Shown: positions 24,408-31,793 of the stretch, in pieces
Layout: each line of letters starts with the position of its first letter
How positions within the stretch are numbered: position 1 is the stretch's first letter
NCBI GenBank assembly: GCA_035493895.1
Contig: DATJHM010000194.1
Coordinates: 1-31,793 of the forward strand
Direction of reading: 5' to 3'
DNA from: DATJHM01 sp035493895
GTDB taxonomy: Bacteria > Chloroflexota > Ktedonobacteria > Ktedonobacterales > Ktedonobacteraceae
Length of the DNA: 31,793 nt
Position numbers and translations under genes: made by a program
Notes under the pieces: model-generated
Databases searched by the model: none
Seen by the model: the letters and a program-made list of their open reading frames with translations, nothing else
What the model was told of the DNA's origin: nothing

Positions 24408-25085
24408 ATGCGTATTCTGGTTGTAGAAGACCATCCATCACTTGGTACCAGTATTAAAGAGGGTCTGGAAAACTCTCATTATGCAGTTGACCTTATCACC
24501 AATGGGCAGGATGCCTACGTCAGCGCCAGCACTATTTCCTACGATTTGCTGATCCTGGATGTCATGCTTCCCGGACTCGATGGTTTCGAGATTTGTCGAC
24601 AACTCCGCACACACGAACGTACTATGCCTATTTTATTTCTGACTGCTCGCGATGCAGTAGACCAGCGCGTTCGCGGCCTCAATCTCGGAGGTGACGATTA
24701 TTTAACCAAGCCGTTCGTCTTTCGCGAGCTCGAAGCCCGCATTCGTTCCTTGTTACGGCGACAAAGCATGACCAAAACAACTATCCTTCAGTTTCTCGAT
24801 ATCACGTTGAATCTCTCCACCAGACATATCCAACGTGGAGACCGGATAGTTTCTCTCTCCAAAAAAGAGTTCGCTATCTTCGAACTCCTGTTACGCCATC
24901 CCAATGAGGTCATCAGCCGGAGCATGATACTCGAACATTGTTGGAATATGGAATCCGCACGCACTTCCAATGTCGTTGATTTCTATATCTGCTCGCTGCG
25001 TACAAAACTCTGCGATGGGGGCAAACCCGACATTATTCGTACGGTTCGCGGTTTTGGCTATCAGTTGAAAGAGCCCGATGCATGA
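24408..25085 (+). CDS. OmpR/PhoB-family response regulator
   Basis: 225 residues. Receiver domain at 1-115 with the acidic pocket E7-D8, phosphoacceptor D51 (LLILDVMLPG), T-site LFLTARD and K at DDYLTKPF. A winged-helix DNA-binding domain fills about 125-222 and ends VRGFGYQLKEP, the standard OmpR signature. It forms a two-component pair with the kinase that starts inside its stop codon. AGAGGA about 12 nt before the ATG is the ribosome-binding site. The TTAA direct repeats at 26649-26687 before mgtC have the 11-bp spacing that OmpR/PhoB/PhoP regulators bind, so mgtC is a likely target. Confidence 0.95.
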   Translation: MRILVVEDHPSLGTSIKEGLENSHYAVDLITNGQDAYVSASTISYDLLILDVMLPGLDGFEICRQLRTHERTMPILFLTARDAVDQRVRGLNLGGDDYLTKPFVFRELEARIRSLLRRQSMTKTTILQFLDITLNLSTRHIQRGDRIVSLSKKEFAIFELLLRHPNEVISRSMILEHCWNMESARTSNVVDFYICSLRTKLCDGGKPDIIRTVRGFGYQLKEPDA

Positions 25086-26602
25086 AACAGCGCATCTCTC
25101 TATTTCGCTACCCCGGTATTCGTCTCCAACTGACTTTCTGGTATACAGGCGTCTTTATGGTGCTCATGCTCACTACTGGTTATTTACTTTATGGCTATCT
25201 CCAACGCTCTATGCTGAGTAGCCTGGATACTGATCTGCGCATCCGCTCTCATCAAGTCGCGAACGATATAACATACACGAATAAAACTATTTCTATTCAC
25301 AATCCCACTGGCGAATTACCTGGCTTCGATAAAGATGACGCCCCGCGCGTCAACAAACATCCCAATACGGCGGATGTCAATACTGATGTCCTCGTTCGCG
25401 TTCTGGATGCGCACGGCAGGATCATGGGGGTCACGCCTGCTTTTCAGGATATACTGGTCCCCCGAGAAAGTATTGCCGATCCTTTGCACGGCATACCCTG
25501 GCAGGGAAATGTGCAAAGCAAAGATGGACAACAGGTCCGCGTCTATAGCCGTACCTTCATCCACGATGGCCAGACGCTCGCGGTCATTCAGGTAGGTGCC
25601 TCACTCACACAATTCAATCGGGCCATTTCTAGCCTGCTATACGGACTCCTCTTCCTGATTCCCATCGTTTTATGTCTGGGAGCACTGGTCAGCTATATAT
25701 TAGCCTCACGCACGCTTCGCCCCATTCGTCAGGTTATTCGGACGGCTCAGTCTATTCAGGCTGGCGATCTCCATCAACGAGTCCCCTTGCCAGATCCACA
25801 TGATGAAGTACGATTGCTTGCTCTCACGCTCAATGCGATGCTGACGACCATTGAGGAGTCTTTTACGCGCGAACGCCGCTTTGTCGCTGACGCCTCCCAT
25901 GAACTTCGCACGCCCGTCGCTGCGATCGGCAGCATGGCCGATGTGGCTTTACTGCAACCTCGCAGTCCTGATCAGTATATACAAACTTTGGATCAAATCA
26001 ATACAGAGGTGGAACGTCTGGGTCTGCTTTTGACAGATCTGCTCGCTCTGGCACGCTCGGACGAAGGACAAGCCCACTTGCAGTGCGAATCACTCTCACT
26101 GGATTCGCTCGCACGTACGGTACTCACGACGATTAAACCACTGGGCACAACCCACGATCTGACCCTCGAGATAAAAGTGGATGCAACGATAACACTATTT
26201 GCGGACGAAGCTCGTCTTGTGCAAATGTTCATGAACTTGCTTGAAAATGCGATCCGCTATACTCCCTCCGGAGGAACTATCACTATCACGCTCGACAAAG
26301 ATCAGCAGTATGCGCGTATACAGATCCAGGATACCGGCCAGGGCATTGAAGCAACCCATCTTCCGCATATCTTTGAGCGTTTTTACCGCGCACATCCAGC
26401 ACATCCACTTTCTCCTGAAAAAGGCGGCAGTGGTCTGGGTCTCTCCATCGTCGACTGGATCGTGCGTGCTCACGCAGGTACGATTACGGTGAAAAGCGAG
26501 CCAGGCAAGGGGACACTTTTTACTATTCGTCTCCCCATTGACGGCCCTTCACCCGACAAAACAGGTTCGCCCAAAACCTCTCCCCAAAGCCAGAATCGAT
26601 AA
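25082..26602 (+). CDS. Membrane sensor histidine kinase
   Basis: 506 residues. Two membrane helices (about 17-40 and 183-208) enclose an extracytoplasmic sensor of about 140 residues (DTDLRIRSHQVANDI ... VLDAHGRIMGVTPAF ... FIHDGQTLAVIQVG), of the same build as CusS/TcrY-type kinases. A HAMP domain (about 209-262, RTLRPIRQVIRTAQSIQAGDL) precedes the H-box with H273 (FVADASHELRTPVAAI). The ATPase domain has N-box NLLENAIRYTPSGG, G1 DTGQGI and G2 GGSGLGLSI, so it is complete. It overlaps the regulator gene by ATGA. The signal is unknown; the mgtC neighbour points to divalent cation, acid or phosphate stress. Confidence 0.94.
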   Translation: MKQRISLFRYPGIRLQLTFWYTGVFMVLMLTTGYLLYGYLQRSMLSSLDTDLRIRSHQVANDITYTNKTISIHNPTGELPGFDKDDAPRVNKHPNTADVNTDVLVRVLDAHGRIMGVTPAFQDILVPRESIADPLHGIPWQGNVQSKDGQQVRVYSRTFIHDGQTLAVIQVGASLTQFNRAISSLLYGLLFLIPIVLCLGALVSYILASRTLRPIRQVIRTAQSIQAGDLHQRVPLPDPHDEVRLLALTLNAMLTTIEESFTRERRFVADASHELRTPVAAIGSMADVALLQPRSPDQYIQTLDQINTEVERLGLLLTDLLALARSDEGQAHLQCESLSLDSLARTVLTTIKPLGTTHDLTLEIKVDATITLFADEARLVQMFMNLLENAIRYTPSGGTITITLDKDQQYARIQIQDTGQGIEATHLPHIFERFYRAHPAHPLSPEKGGSGLGLSIVDWIVRAHAGTITVKSEPGKGTLFTIRLPIDGPSPDKTGSPKTSPQSQNR

Positions 26603-26648
26603 CGATCCCCGACTTGCAGATCTTCTGCCAGAGATGTTATAGTGTTAT

Positions 26649-26687
26649 TTAACATTCCGTTAATGTATTGTTAATACTCTCTTAATA
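26649..26687 (+). promoter_or_regulatory. Four direct TTAA repeats at 11-bp spacing (PhoP-box-like) before mgtC
   Basis: TTAACA (26649), TTAATG (26660), TTAATA (26671) and TTAATA (26682) start exactly 11 bp apart with 5-bp spacers. This is the arrangement of the Bacillus PhoP box and of PhoB/OmpR-type sites, where tandem dimers bind one helix face. A -10-like TAATAT at about 26683-26688 overlaps the last repeat, so the array lies where a -35 element would be. Confidence 0.75.
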
Positions 26688-26737
26688 TATTCATGAGAAA
26701 TCTCTGTTTGCTTGCTTACTGGAAGGAGAAAGATTCT

Positions 26738-27487
26738 ATGATCCCAATCCAAACAGCGCTACTTCGGCTTACGCTGGCATTATTGCTCGGCGCTCTCGTA
26801 GGACTGGAACGAGAACGCGGGGAGCGCACAGCTGGCTTACGCACGCATGCGCTGGTAGCTCTGGGAGCGTGCCTGACGATGATCGTCTCTGCATTTGGCT
26901 TTACAGATATTCTGGGAACGCCCAATGTTGTCCTCGACCCTTCCCGTATCGCGGCACAGGTGATCAGTGGCATTGGATTTCTAGGTGCTGGCACTATTCT
27001 ATTGCGCAAAGAGATCGTCAAAGGCTTAACGACGGCGGCGGCTATCTGGGTGGTTGCGGCAATTGGCCTGGCCTGTGGAGCCGGTCTGCTCCTCGAAGCA
27101 ATTTTCACGACGGTCTTAACTATTATCGTGCTCACCCTTCTACAATCGGTACGCCGACGCGTACGCCGCACGCCAGAAGTGCATCATCTGCGCATCAAAG
27201 TCACAGCAGAACCATCTCTACTCAATCGCGTCTACGATATCTGCATCCAGATGAAGGTGACTATCGAGCTGTTTGAGGTCCAGACGGGCAATGGGTCCGC
27301 TAAAATGGAGATTGTCTGTGCCACCAGCGAAGCCGTCCGCCTGACAAGATCCCTAGTCGCGCTGCGTACCGCTAAGGAGATGGAGAACATTTCCATCAGT
27401 CTACGGAATCCCACCAACAATCTCGCGCTTTTCCCCCTCTTTTCCGAAGAGCAAACAGAACCATCAGAAGAATCCCTGGTACGGTAG
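26738..27487 (+). CDS. mgtC: MgtC/SapB family membrane protein
   Basis: 249 residues from the ATG at 26738, with GGAAGGAG at 26721-26728 9 nt upstream. The N-terminal membrane domain (about 1-140, four or five helices) has the family motifs GALVGLERERGERTAGLRTHALVALGA and AAQVISGIGFLGAGTILL; the C-terminal cytoplasmic part (about 150-249) resembles the ACT-like domain of MgtC. In pathogens MgtC aids growth at low Mg2+ and acid pH by restraining the F-ATPase; in free-living bacteria its role is less clear. It follows a two-component system by 135 bp and carries a PhoP-like box. The TAG stop lies inside a dispersed hairpin repeat. Confidence 0.9.
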   Translation: MIPIQTALLRLTLALLLGALVGLERERGERTAGLRTHALVALGACLTMIVSAFGFTDILGTPNVVLDPSRIAAQVISGIGFLGAGTILLRKEIVKGLTTAAAIWVVAAIGLACGAGLLLEAIFTTVLTIIVLTLLQSVRRRVRRTPEVHHLRIKVTAEPSLLNRVYDICIQMKVTIELFEVQTGNGSAKMEIVCATSEAVRLTRSLVALRTAKEMENISISLRNPTNNLALFPLFSEEQTEPSEESLVR

Positions 27488-27507
27488 AGGCGCTGCTTGT
27501 CCGCGCC
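27484..27507 (+). repeat. First-hairpin repeat module at the mgtC stop
   Basis: Copy of the dispersed module differing at one base from 2807-2830, with core GGCGCTGCTTGTCCGCGCC. The TAG stop of mgtC (27485-27487) is bases 2-4 of the module, as for the MerR gene. It may terminate or protect the mgtC transcript ahead of the convergent SDR gene. Confidence 0.75.
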
Positions 27508-27523
27508 AAAAACCCGTATCCAT

Positions 27524-28354
27524 TCACAAACGTGCAGGCGTGCGTCCTTCAAGCAGATTATCCATCCGCGCCTTGATCGCGATCATTGACTCTGGATGCG
27601 TAATGATATAGAACGTCTTCTCCCGAATTGCTGCAAAGGTTCTATCTGCAATTTGCGCGGGCGATTTGCCTTGCCGGATGCGCGCCTTCAAAATCTGCAT
27701 ACTTTCTACAGCATATTCACTCTCTACGGCATTTTGCAATTCGGCCGGACGATTGCGGGCGGCCTCCTCAATACGCGTGTCGACTTCCTGTGGACACAAA
27801 ACCGATACGCCGATTTCCGCTCTCCGATTCGCCAGTTCAATCGCCAGTGTCTCGGAGAGCGATACAACGGCATGCTTGCTTGCAGCATACACGCCGTGTC
27901 TTTCGCTGCTAATCAGTCCGGCTCTGGAGGCCGTATTGACGATATGAGCTTCACTCTTCTGTTCGAGTAAATGCGGCACAAAATAGTGCAAACCATGGAT
28001 AACACCCCAGAGGTTCACGCCCAGCACCCACTGCCAATCAGCCAGACTGCTCTCCCAGATTGTCGCACCCGTGCCCACTCCAGCATTATTAAAGAGAAGA
28101 TGTACCGCTCCATACTTCGCAAATGCTGTATCGGCCAGCGCTTGCACGTCGCCAGCCTTTGACACATCAGTTACCACCGGCAATACGTCCCCGCCTGCAA
28201 CCGTGAGCTCGTGCGCAACCTGCCTCAGTGCCTGCTCCTCTATATCAGCCAGCACCACTTTCATGCCCTCATGAATACCTTTTTCCGCCAGCGCTCTCCC
28301 GATCCCACTGGCTGCCCCCGTCACTACGGCTACTTTCCCGCGAAAATCCTTCAT
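27524..28354 (-). CDS. Classical short-chain dehydrogenase/reductase
   Basis: 276 residues from the ATG at 28354, preceded by GGAGAGGAGAG; the frame could start at 28384 but that adds a charged, unlikely N-terminus. Full set of SDR motifs: TGAASGIG at about 11-18 (NADP site), NNAG at about 89-92, catalytic S at NTASRAG, and Y-AAS-K in GVYAASKHAVV at about 156-166. It should therefore be active, in contrast to the SDR at 3286. It reduces or oxidises a small hydroxyl/ketone substrate with NAD(P)H. Convergent with mgtC. An inverted repeat over its promoter suggests control by a TetR- or similar repressor not in the window. Confidence 0.93.
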   Translation of the reverse strand: MKDFRGKVAVVTGAASGIGRALAEKGIHEGMKVVLADIEEQALRQVAHELTVAGGDVLPVVTDVSKAGDVQALADTAFAKYGAVHLLFNNAGVGTGATIWESSLADWQWVLGVNLWGVIHGLHYFVPHLLEQKSEAHIVNTASRAGLISSERHGVYAASKHAVVSLSETLAIELANRRAEIGVSVLCPQEVDTRIEEAARNRPAELQNAVESEYAVESMQILKARIRQGKSPAQIADRTFAAIREKTFYIITHPESMIAIKARMDNLLEGRTPARL

Positions 28355-28388
28355 CGACGCTCTCCTCTCCTTATCTGCAAGCATAGTA

Positions 28389-28423
28389 TGAGATGATTAT
28401 AGCTCAATTCTATCATCTCACAA
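28389..28423 (-). promoter_or_regulatory. Promoter and inverted-repeat operator of the SDR gene
   Basis: On the minus strand TTGTGA (28423-28418) and TATAAT (28401-28396) with a 16-bp spacer. Perfect 9-bp arms TGAGATGAT (28389-28397) and ATCATCTCA (28412-28420) with a 14-bp spacer straddle the -10 and the -35, the layout of a repressor operator. Confidence 0.7.
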
Positions 28424-28493
28424 TCACATTCAGAGGGCGTCACTGGTCGCCAAATAATCGTTCATTGGTCGTTTAACAGGAGGCTGTCAGTAA

Positions 28494-28509
28494 AGTGATA
28501 CGTATCACT
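28494..28509. promoter_or_regulatory. 16-bp perfect palindrome between the Roco and SDR genes
   Basis: AGTGATACGTATCACT lies 2 bp beyond the Roco stop codon and about 140 bp before the SDR start. It is probably a protein-binding site for the SDR promoter region, as it is too short for a terminator. Confidence 0.5.
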
Positions 28510-28511
28510 CA

Positions 28512-31500
28512 CTATACATCCAGTTGGAGCAACGGTGGCTCGTAAGGCCGCGCATGCTTTTCACAGAGCCAGAGGATATTTCCATCGGGCGTAATCACCT
28601 TCTGAAGCCCTCCCCAGAATTGCGCTTTATCTTTCTCTTTGAGGAAACTATACAGTGCACGCAATGCAGGCCCGGGCGTCATTTGCATCTGCTCATCATG
28701 CGTCTGTTTATGCGCAAAATCGCCAGGATCGCTCTCCACAATGTCGGGAAGGTCTTCGCTCATCTTTTCCAGCAGATCAATCTCCGCCTCGAAATTTTTG
28801 AAGTCGACTGCATCTACGACGGCCCCCACCGCTCCCGCCAGGGGTATCCCACATTTCAAAAAGGCAATGGTATATTTTAGCCAGGGAGAGACGGCAACCC
28901 ACCACTCCTTCGCTTGCTGCACATCATAGGCGTACCGTTTATCGACGAGATGTGGGCCTGAGGGATATTGACATAACAAATGCAATTTATACGATTGGCT
29001 GATCCAGTTCTTTGGATGGAAGGGAGTTCTGGAGGCGGGCAGCAGGATAAATGTATTGGGACATTCGGCTTCCATCTTTCGCATTTCCAGATTCCACTGG
29101 CGCGTAAAATGGCGCACGTTCCATTCGCACAATTGCTTTACCTGCTCGATCAGCAAATCGTCGCGTTGCTGCATTGCTGTGAGCATCTGCACGATCTTTT
29201 GCTGACCCGCCTCCACTACCGCTACAACCTGGGGTGTTGTGCTACTATGGATACCATACAAAAGCTCTGGAACTGAGACATCGAGGTAGCTGGCTGGACA
29301 TTCAACGGACTGCTTGCCCGCATTCATACGCCTGACAAGATCTTCTTCGTAACGATACACTTCCCGGCAAGATTTCTCCGCTTTCGTCTTCCAGTGGCAG
29401 ATGCAAGGAACTTCGCGACGAATACGCAATCCCTCAAATCTACTCAAAATGAGATCCAGCGTATCCTTGAGAATCGTAAAAAAGTTATGCGGCTGCACAC
29501 CCCACACGACCAGCCGCAGTTCGCGCAACATAGGATTGAGCTCCACACGCGCATAGTGCTGCTGATAGGCCAGCAGCACCCCTTCACGCCAGTGCTTATC
29601 CAGCGTATAACGATGCGTACGCACAATGAACCAGCTCATAATACCGGCTGGCACAAAATCAAAACGATAGACCATCTGCAAGTGAATTTGCTCCTGTACA
29701 GGACGTTCCGGCCAATCAGGCAGATGTTCCGGAGTCTGATGTGGCAACAATTGCGGTACCAGGCTATGCGTGGGCCGCGCCCCGGGCACATCGGAAGCAA
29801 TCTGATAGCTGAGATCAAACTTTTCCATCAGACGCAAAAAAATGGGATAGAGATGCGCTTCATACGCCTTGCCGTTCTCATCTACGGACCAGATCTCAGG
29901 CAGCCTTGCGTGCGCCAGAATGCCATGCGCATCCCTGACCCCTTCATCCTCCAGCACCAGGCTGATGGCTTTCGTGACCCAGTTTGGCTTCAGCACCACA
30001 AGATTGCTCAAGTCATAATCGTCGCGAAAGTAGAGAATTTTGCCGAGATCATGCAAATAGCTCCCCAACGTCCCCTGCGCCATTTTTACCTGAACATGTC
30101 GAGCCGCGCAGATGCGCCTGTAGCGATCGGCACTGATATGATGCTCTTTGCGTGCCATCAACGCCTTCTCTGCTTCCACCCAGCTTGTCGGCCAGGGCTG
30201 CCCCACAAGCGGCAAAGCGGATGCATGCCGGGCAAGCGTCACTTTGAGCGTCTCTATTTCGCGGCCATCCTTATTGCTCACATTGACGGCCCCAATCAGC
30301 TGAGGATAGGCATCCTTATACAACTGAAAATTCAGATCCGGATCACGTTCATCGCTATGGGTCGCCACGAGCAAAACCGGAGAATCGGGAGCCAGCGCTT
30401 TGATTGTATCGAGCCAGTAATGCAACCGACCCTGTTCCGCGCCCAATCGCGCATTCCAGACGACCAGATAGAACGAACGCCGGGTGAGAAAAAACTGATG
30501 CGTGGCATGATAGATATGTTGCCCCCCAAAGTCCCAGGTGTTGAGCGTCAACGTCTGCTCTTCGCCAGGATGAGGAAGCTGCAACGTATTGACCTCGATG
30601 CCATGCGTTGTTGCGAGGGAAGGATCGAATTCGTCGTCACGCAAAGCGCGCAGCAGAGAGGATTTGCCTGTGCCCCCCTCGCCAACGAGAATGACCTTCG
30701 CCTCATATCGCTTGATTGACTGCTGCTGTAATTCTCGTAAGAAGGCGAGGACGGCCTCCGTTCCCTGCAAAACAATTTCAGGTGGGGGCGTAAGCAGGGT
30801 ATTATCATCCAGATCGAGCCTCTTCAAGTTCGTGAGCTGTCCCAGTTCGACCGGGATCTGGCTCAACTTGTTGTCATGCAGATAAAGCTCCAGCAAACTA
30901 CTGATTTGTCCCAGTTCCGCTGGAAGCTGCGTCAATTGATTATTATTCAAACCAAGTATTTTCAGATTGGCAAGCTGAGCCAGTTCAACCGGAACCTGCC
31001 TCAACTGGTTATAACCCAGTAGTAGCTCCTCTAGAGTGGAAAGCTGCATAAGTTCAATAGGAATCTGGCTCAGCTGATTTCCAATAAGAAAAAGAGTTTT
31101 TAGCTTGGAGAGCTGAGCCAGTTCTGCCGGGAGTTGGGTCAATTGATTATGATTGAAAGAAAGGTACTCCAGGTCGGTGAGTTGTCCCAGTTCCGCTGGT
31201 ATCTGCTTCAACTGGTTCGCATCAAGATCAAGATGGCGCAAGTTCGCAAGCTGGCCCAGTTCAGCCGGGATCTGGCTCAGTTCGTTGTTGTACAGATAAA
31301 GCTCCTGCAAGTTGCGCAATTGCCCTAGCTCGGCCGGAATTTGACTCAACTTGTTGTGGCTTAGATCGAGCGTCTGTAAATTCGTAAGCTGGCTCAGTTC
31401 TGCCGGCATCTGACTCAACCCGTTGTAACTTACATCGAGCTCCTGCAAGTTCGTGAGTTGGTTCAGTTCTGCTGGCATCTGCTTCAACTCATTGTGTCTT

Positions 31501-31679
31501 AGATCGAGCGTCTGTAAGTTGAAGAGTAGACCAAGTTCAACTGGTGTCTGGGTTAAATTTAGATTATCGAGATTTAATCCAATCACCCGCTTTTGCTCAT
31601 CATATCCGACCCTTCCTCTTAGTTTCTTCCCAATCACTCGCTCTAATCGCGTCACAATCGCTTTATCATCTTGCTGCAT
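28512..31679 (-). CDS. Roco-family protein: leucine-rich repeats, Roc GTPase, COR and an uncharacterised C-terminus
   Basis: 1055 residues from the ATG at 31679 (GAGGG about 12 nt upstream); a TTG at 31691 adds four residues. Eleven regular 23-residue leucine-rich repeats (about 49-301, consensus LGQLTNLQELDLSHNQLSQIPAE) lead into a Roc GTPase: P-loop G333-EGGTGKSS, TT at 349-351 region, G3 WDFGGQ, and G4 THSD. The COR domain follows to about 740. A cysteine set C759-x-C761, C771, C794 could bind zinc. The last 250 residues carry two conserved-looking blocks (KLHLLCQYPSGPH, WWVAVSPWLKYTIAFLKCGIPLAGAVGAVV) and a hydrophobic stretch near 965-985. Roco proteins are dimeric GTPase switches related to LRRK2; bacterial functions are mostly unknown, with signalling, development or defence proposed. 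Cytosolic; no partner gene visible. Confidence 0.93.
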   Translation of the reverse strand: MQQDDKAIVTRLERVIGKKLRGRVGYDEQKRVIGLNLDNLNLTQTPVELGLLFNLQTLDLRHNELKQMPAELNQLTNLQELDVSYNGLSQMPAELSQLTNLQTLDLSHNKLSQIPAELGQLRNLQELYLYNNELSQIPAELGQLANLRHLDLDANQLKQIPAELGQLTDLEYLSFNHNQLTQLPAELAQLSKLKTLFLIGNQLSQIPIELMQLSTLEELLLGYNQLRQVPVELAQLANLKILGLNNNQLTQLPAELGQISSLLELYLHDNKLSQIPVELGQLTNLKRLDLDDNTLLTPPPEIVLQGTEAVLAFLRELQQQSIKRYEAKVILVGEGGTGKSSLLRALRDDEFDPSLATTHGIEVNTLQLPHPGEEQTLTLNTWDFGGQHIYHATHQFFLTRRSFYLVVWNARLGAEQGRLHYWLDTIKALAPDSPVLLVATHSDERDPDLNFQLYKDAYPQLIGAVNVSNKDGREIETLKVTLARHASALPLVGQPWPTSWVEAEKALMARKEHHISADRYRRICAARHVQVKMAQGTLGSYLHDLGKILYFRDDYDLSNLVVLKPNWVTKAISLVLEDEGVRDAHGILAHARLPEIWSVDENGKAYEAHLYPIFLRLMEKFDLSYQIASDVPGARPTHSLVPQLLPHQTPEHLPDWPERPVQEQIHLQMVYRFDFVPAGIMSWFIVRTHRYTLDKHWREGVLLAYQQHYARVELNPMLRELRLVVWGVQPHNFFTILKDTLDLILSRFEGLRIRREVPCICHWKTKAEKSCREVYRYEEDLVRRMNAGKQSVECPASYLDVSVPELLYGIHSSTTPQVVAVVEAGQQKIVQMLTAMQQRDDLLIEQVKQLCEWNVRHFTRQWNLEMRKMEAECPNTFILLPASRTPFHPKNWISQSYKLHLLCQYPSGPHLVDKRYAYDVQQAKEWWVAVSPWLKYTIAFLKCGIPLAGAVGAVVDAVDFKNFEAEIDLLEKMSEDLPDIVESDPGDFAHKQTHDEQMQMTPGPALRALYSFLKEKDKAQFWGGLQKVITPDGNILWLCEKHARPYEPPLLQLDV
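30777..31535 (-). repeat. Eleven 69-bp tandem units encoding the leucine-rich repeats
   Basis: The LRR part of the Roco gene is an eleven-fold tandem array of 69 bp (23 codons) at the DNA level, with strongly repeated phrases such as CAGTTCnGCnGGnATCTG. The units are in frame and divergent enough to be old, but close enough to allow recombination that changes repeat number between strains. Confidence 0.85.
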
Positions 31680-31793
31680 ACGAACAAACAACCCTCATTC
31701 TTCTCACTCTATCGCCAACAAAATCTATTCTGCATGTTTGTATCATCGAATCTCACATTGATCTTACTCTATATAAACGCATATAAAAAGAAA

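Noticed and set aside
29394..30719. 441-codon open frame on the plus strand
   Set aside because: It is antisense to the Roc-COR part of the Roco gene, has no ribosome-binding site and no recognisable family; the minus-strand protein is unmistakable.
30777..31535. Regular DNA repeats that could be mistaken for a CRISPR array
   Set aside because: The period is 69 bp, in frame, and encodes leucine-rich repeats; no constant repeat with unique spacers is present.

Overview
The window looks like a chromosomal accessory region of a filamentous, soil-type Chloroflexota bacterium of the Ktedonobacteria kind. This is an inference from style: moderate G+C, many sugar-uptake and regulatory genes, a bacterial Roco (LRR-Roc-COR) protein, a DUF4157 protein, MarR-GNAT fusions and abundant short intergenic repeats. 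No rRNA, tRNA or species marker is present, so the assignment is soft. No CRISPR array, phage cluster, insertion sequence with a transposase, or integrase was seen.

Layout. 1-5177: a MarR-GNAT fusion regulator with a palindromic operator, a peptidoglycan amidase, a MerR regulator read from its own 19-bp-spacer promoter, a 240-bp palindromic MITE-like element, a divergent SDR, and a LacI regulator behind a strong promoter with a 42-bp perfect palindrome. 5274-10183: a carbohydrate ABC importer (binding lipoprotein and two permeases, no ATPase) and an FAD-dependent oxidoreductase, probably the LacI regulon. 10298-11653: a DUF4157 (eCIS-core-type) protein. 11941-16561: a divergent catabolic locus for a four-carbon acid sugar (PdxA2-type dehydrogenase and DeoR regulator on minus; KdgT-type permease and DUF1537 kinase on plus), with three helically phased AAATCGATTT sites between the arms. 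16696-21561: a SnoaL-like protein, a GH63-like glycosidase that looks horizontally acquired, a zinc alcohol dehydrogenase with a DUF3303 partner, and an exported carbohydrate-binding-like protein. 21964-24232: egtB-egtD for ergothioneine. 24408-27487: an OmpR-type two-component system followed by mgtC, with four direct TTAA repeats at exact 11-bp spacing before mgtC. 27524-31679 (minus): an SDR behind an inverted-repeat operator, and a 1055-residue Roco protein.

The most unusual signal is a family of short two-hairpin repeats in the gaps. Five copies of the first hairpin (near 2807, 8450, 10181, 11927, 27484) all lie at or within about 20 bp of the 3' end of a gene and point the same way as that gene; in three of them the TAG at the start of the repeat is the gene's own stop codon. 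In the second hairpin the stem sequence changes on both sides while the loop stays alike, which suggests selection on a folded structure.

Start codons were moved from the longest open frame wherever a ribosome-binding site, promoter or overlapping repeat argued for another start; the reasons are given per gene.
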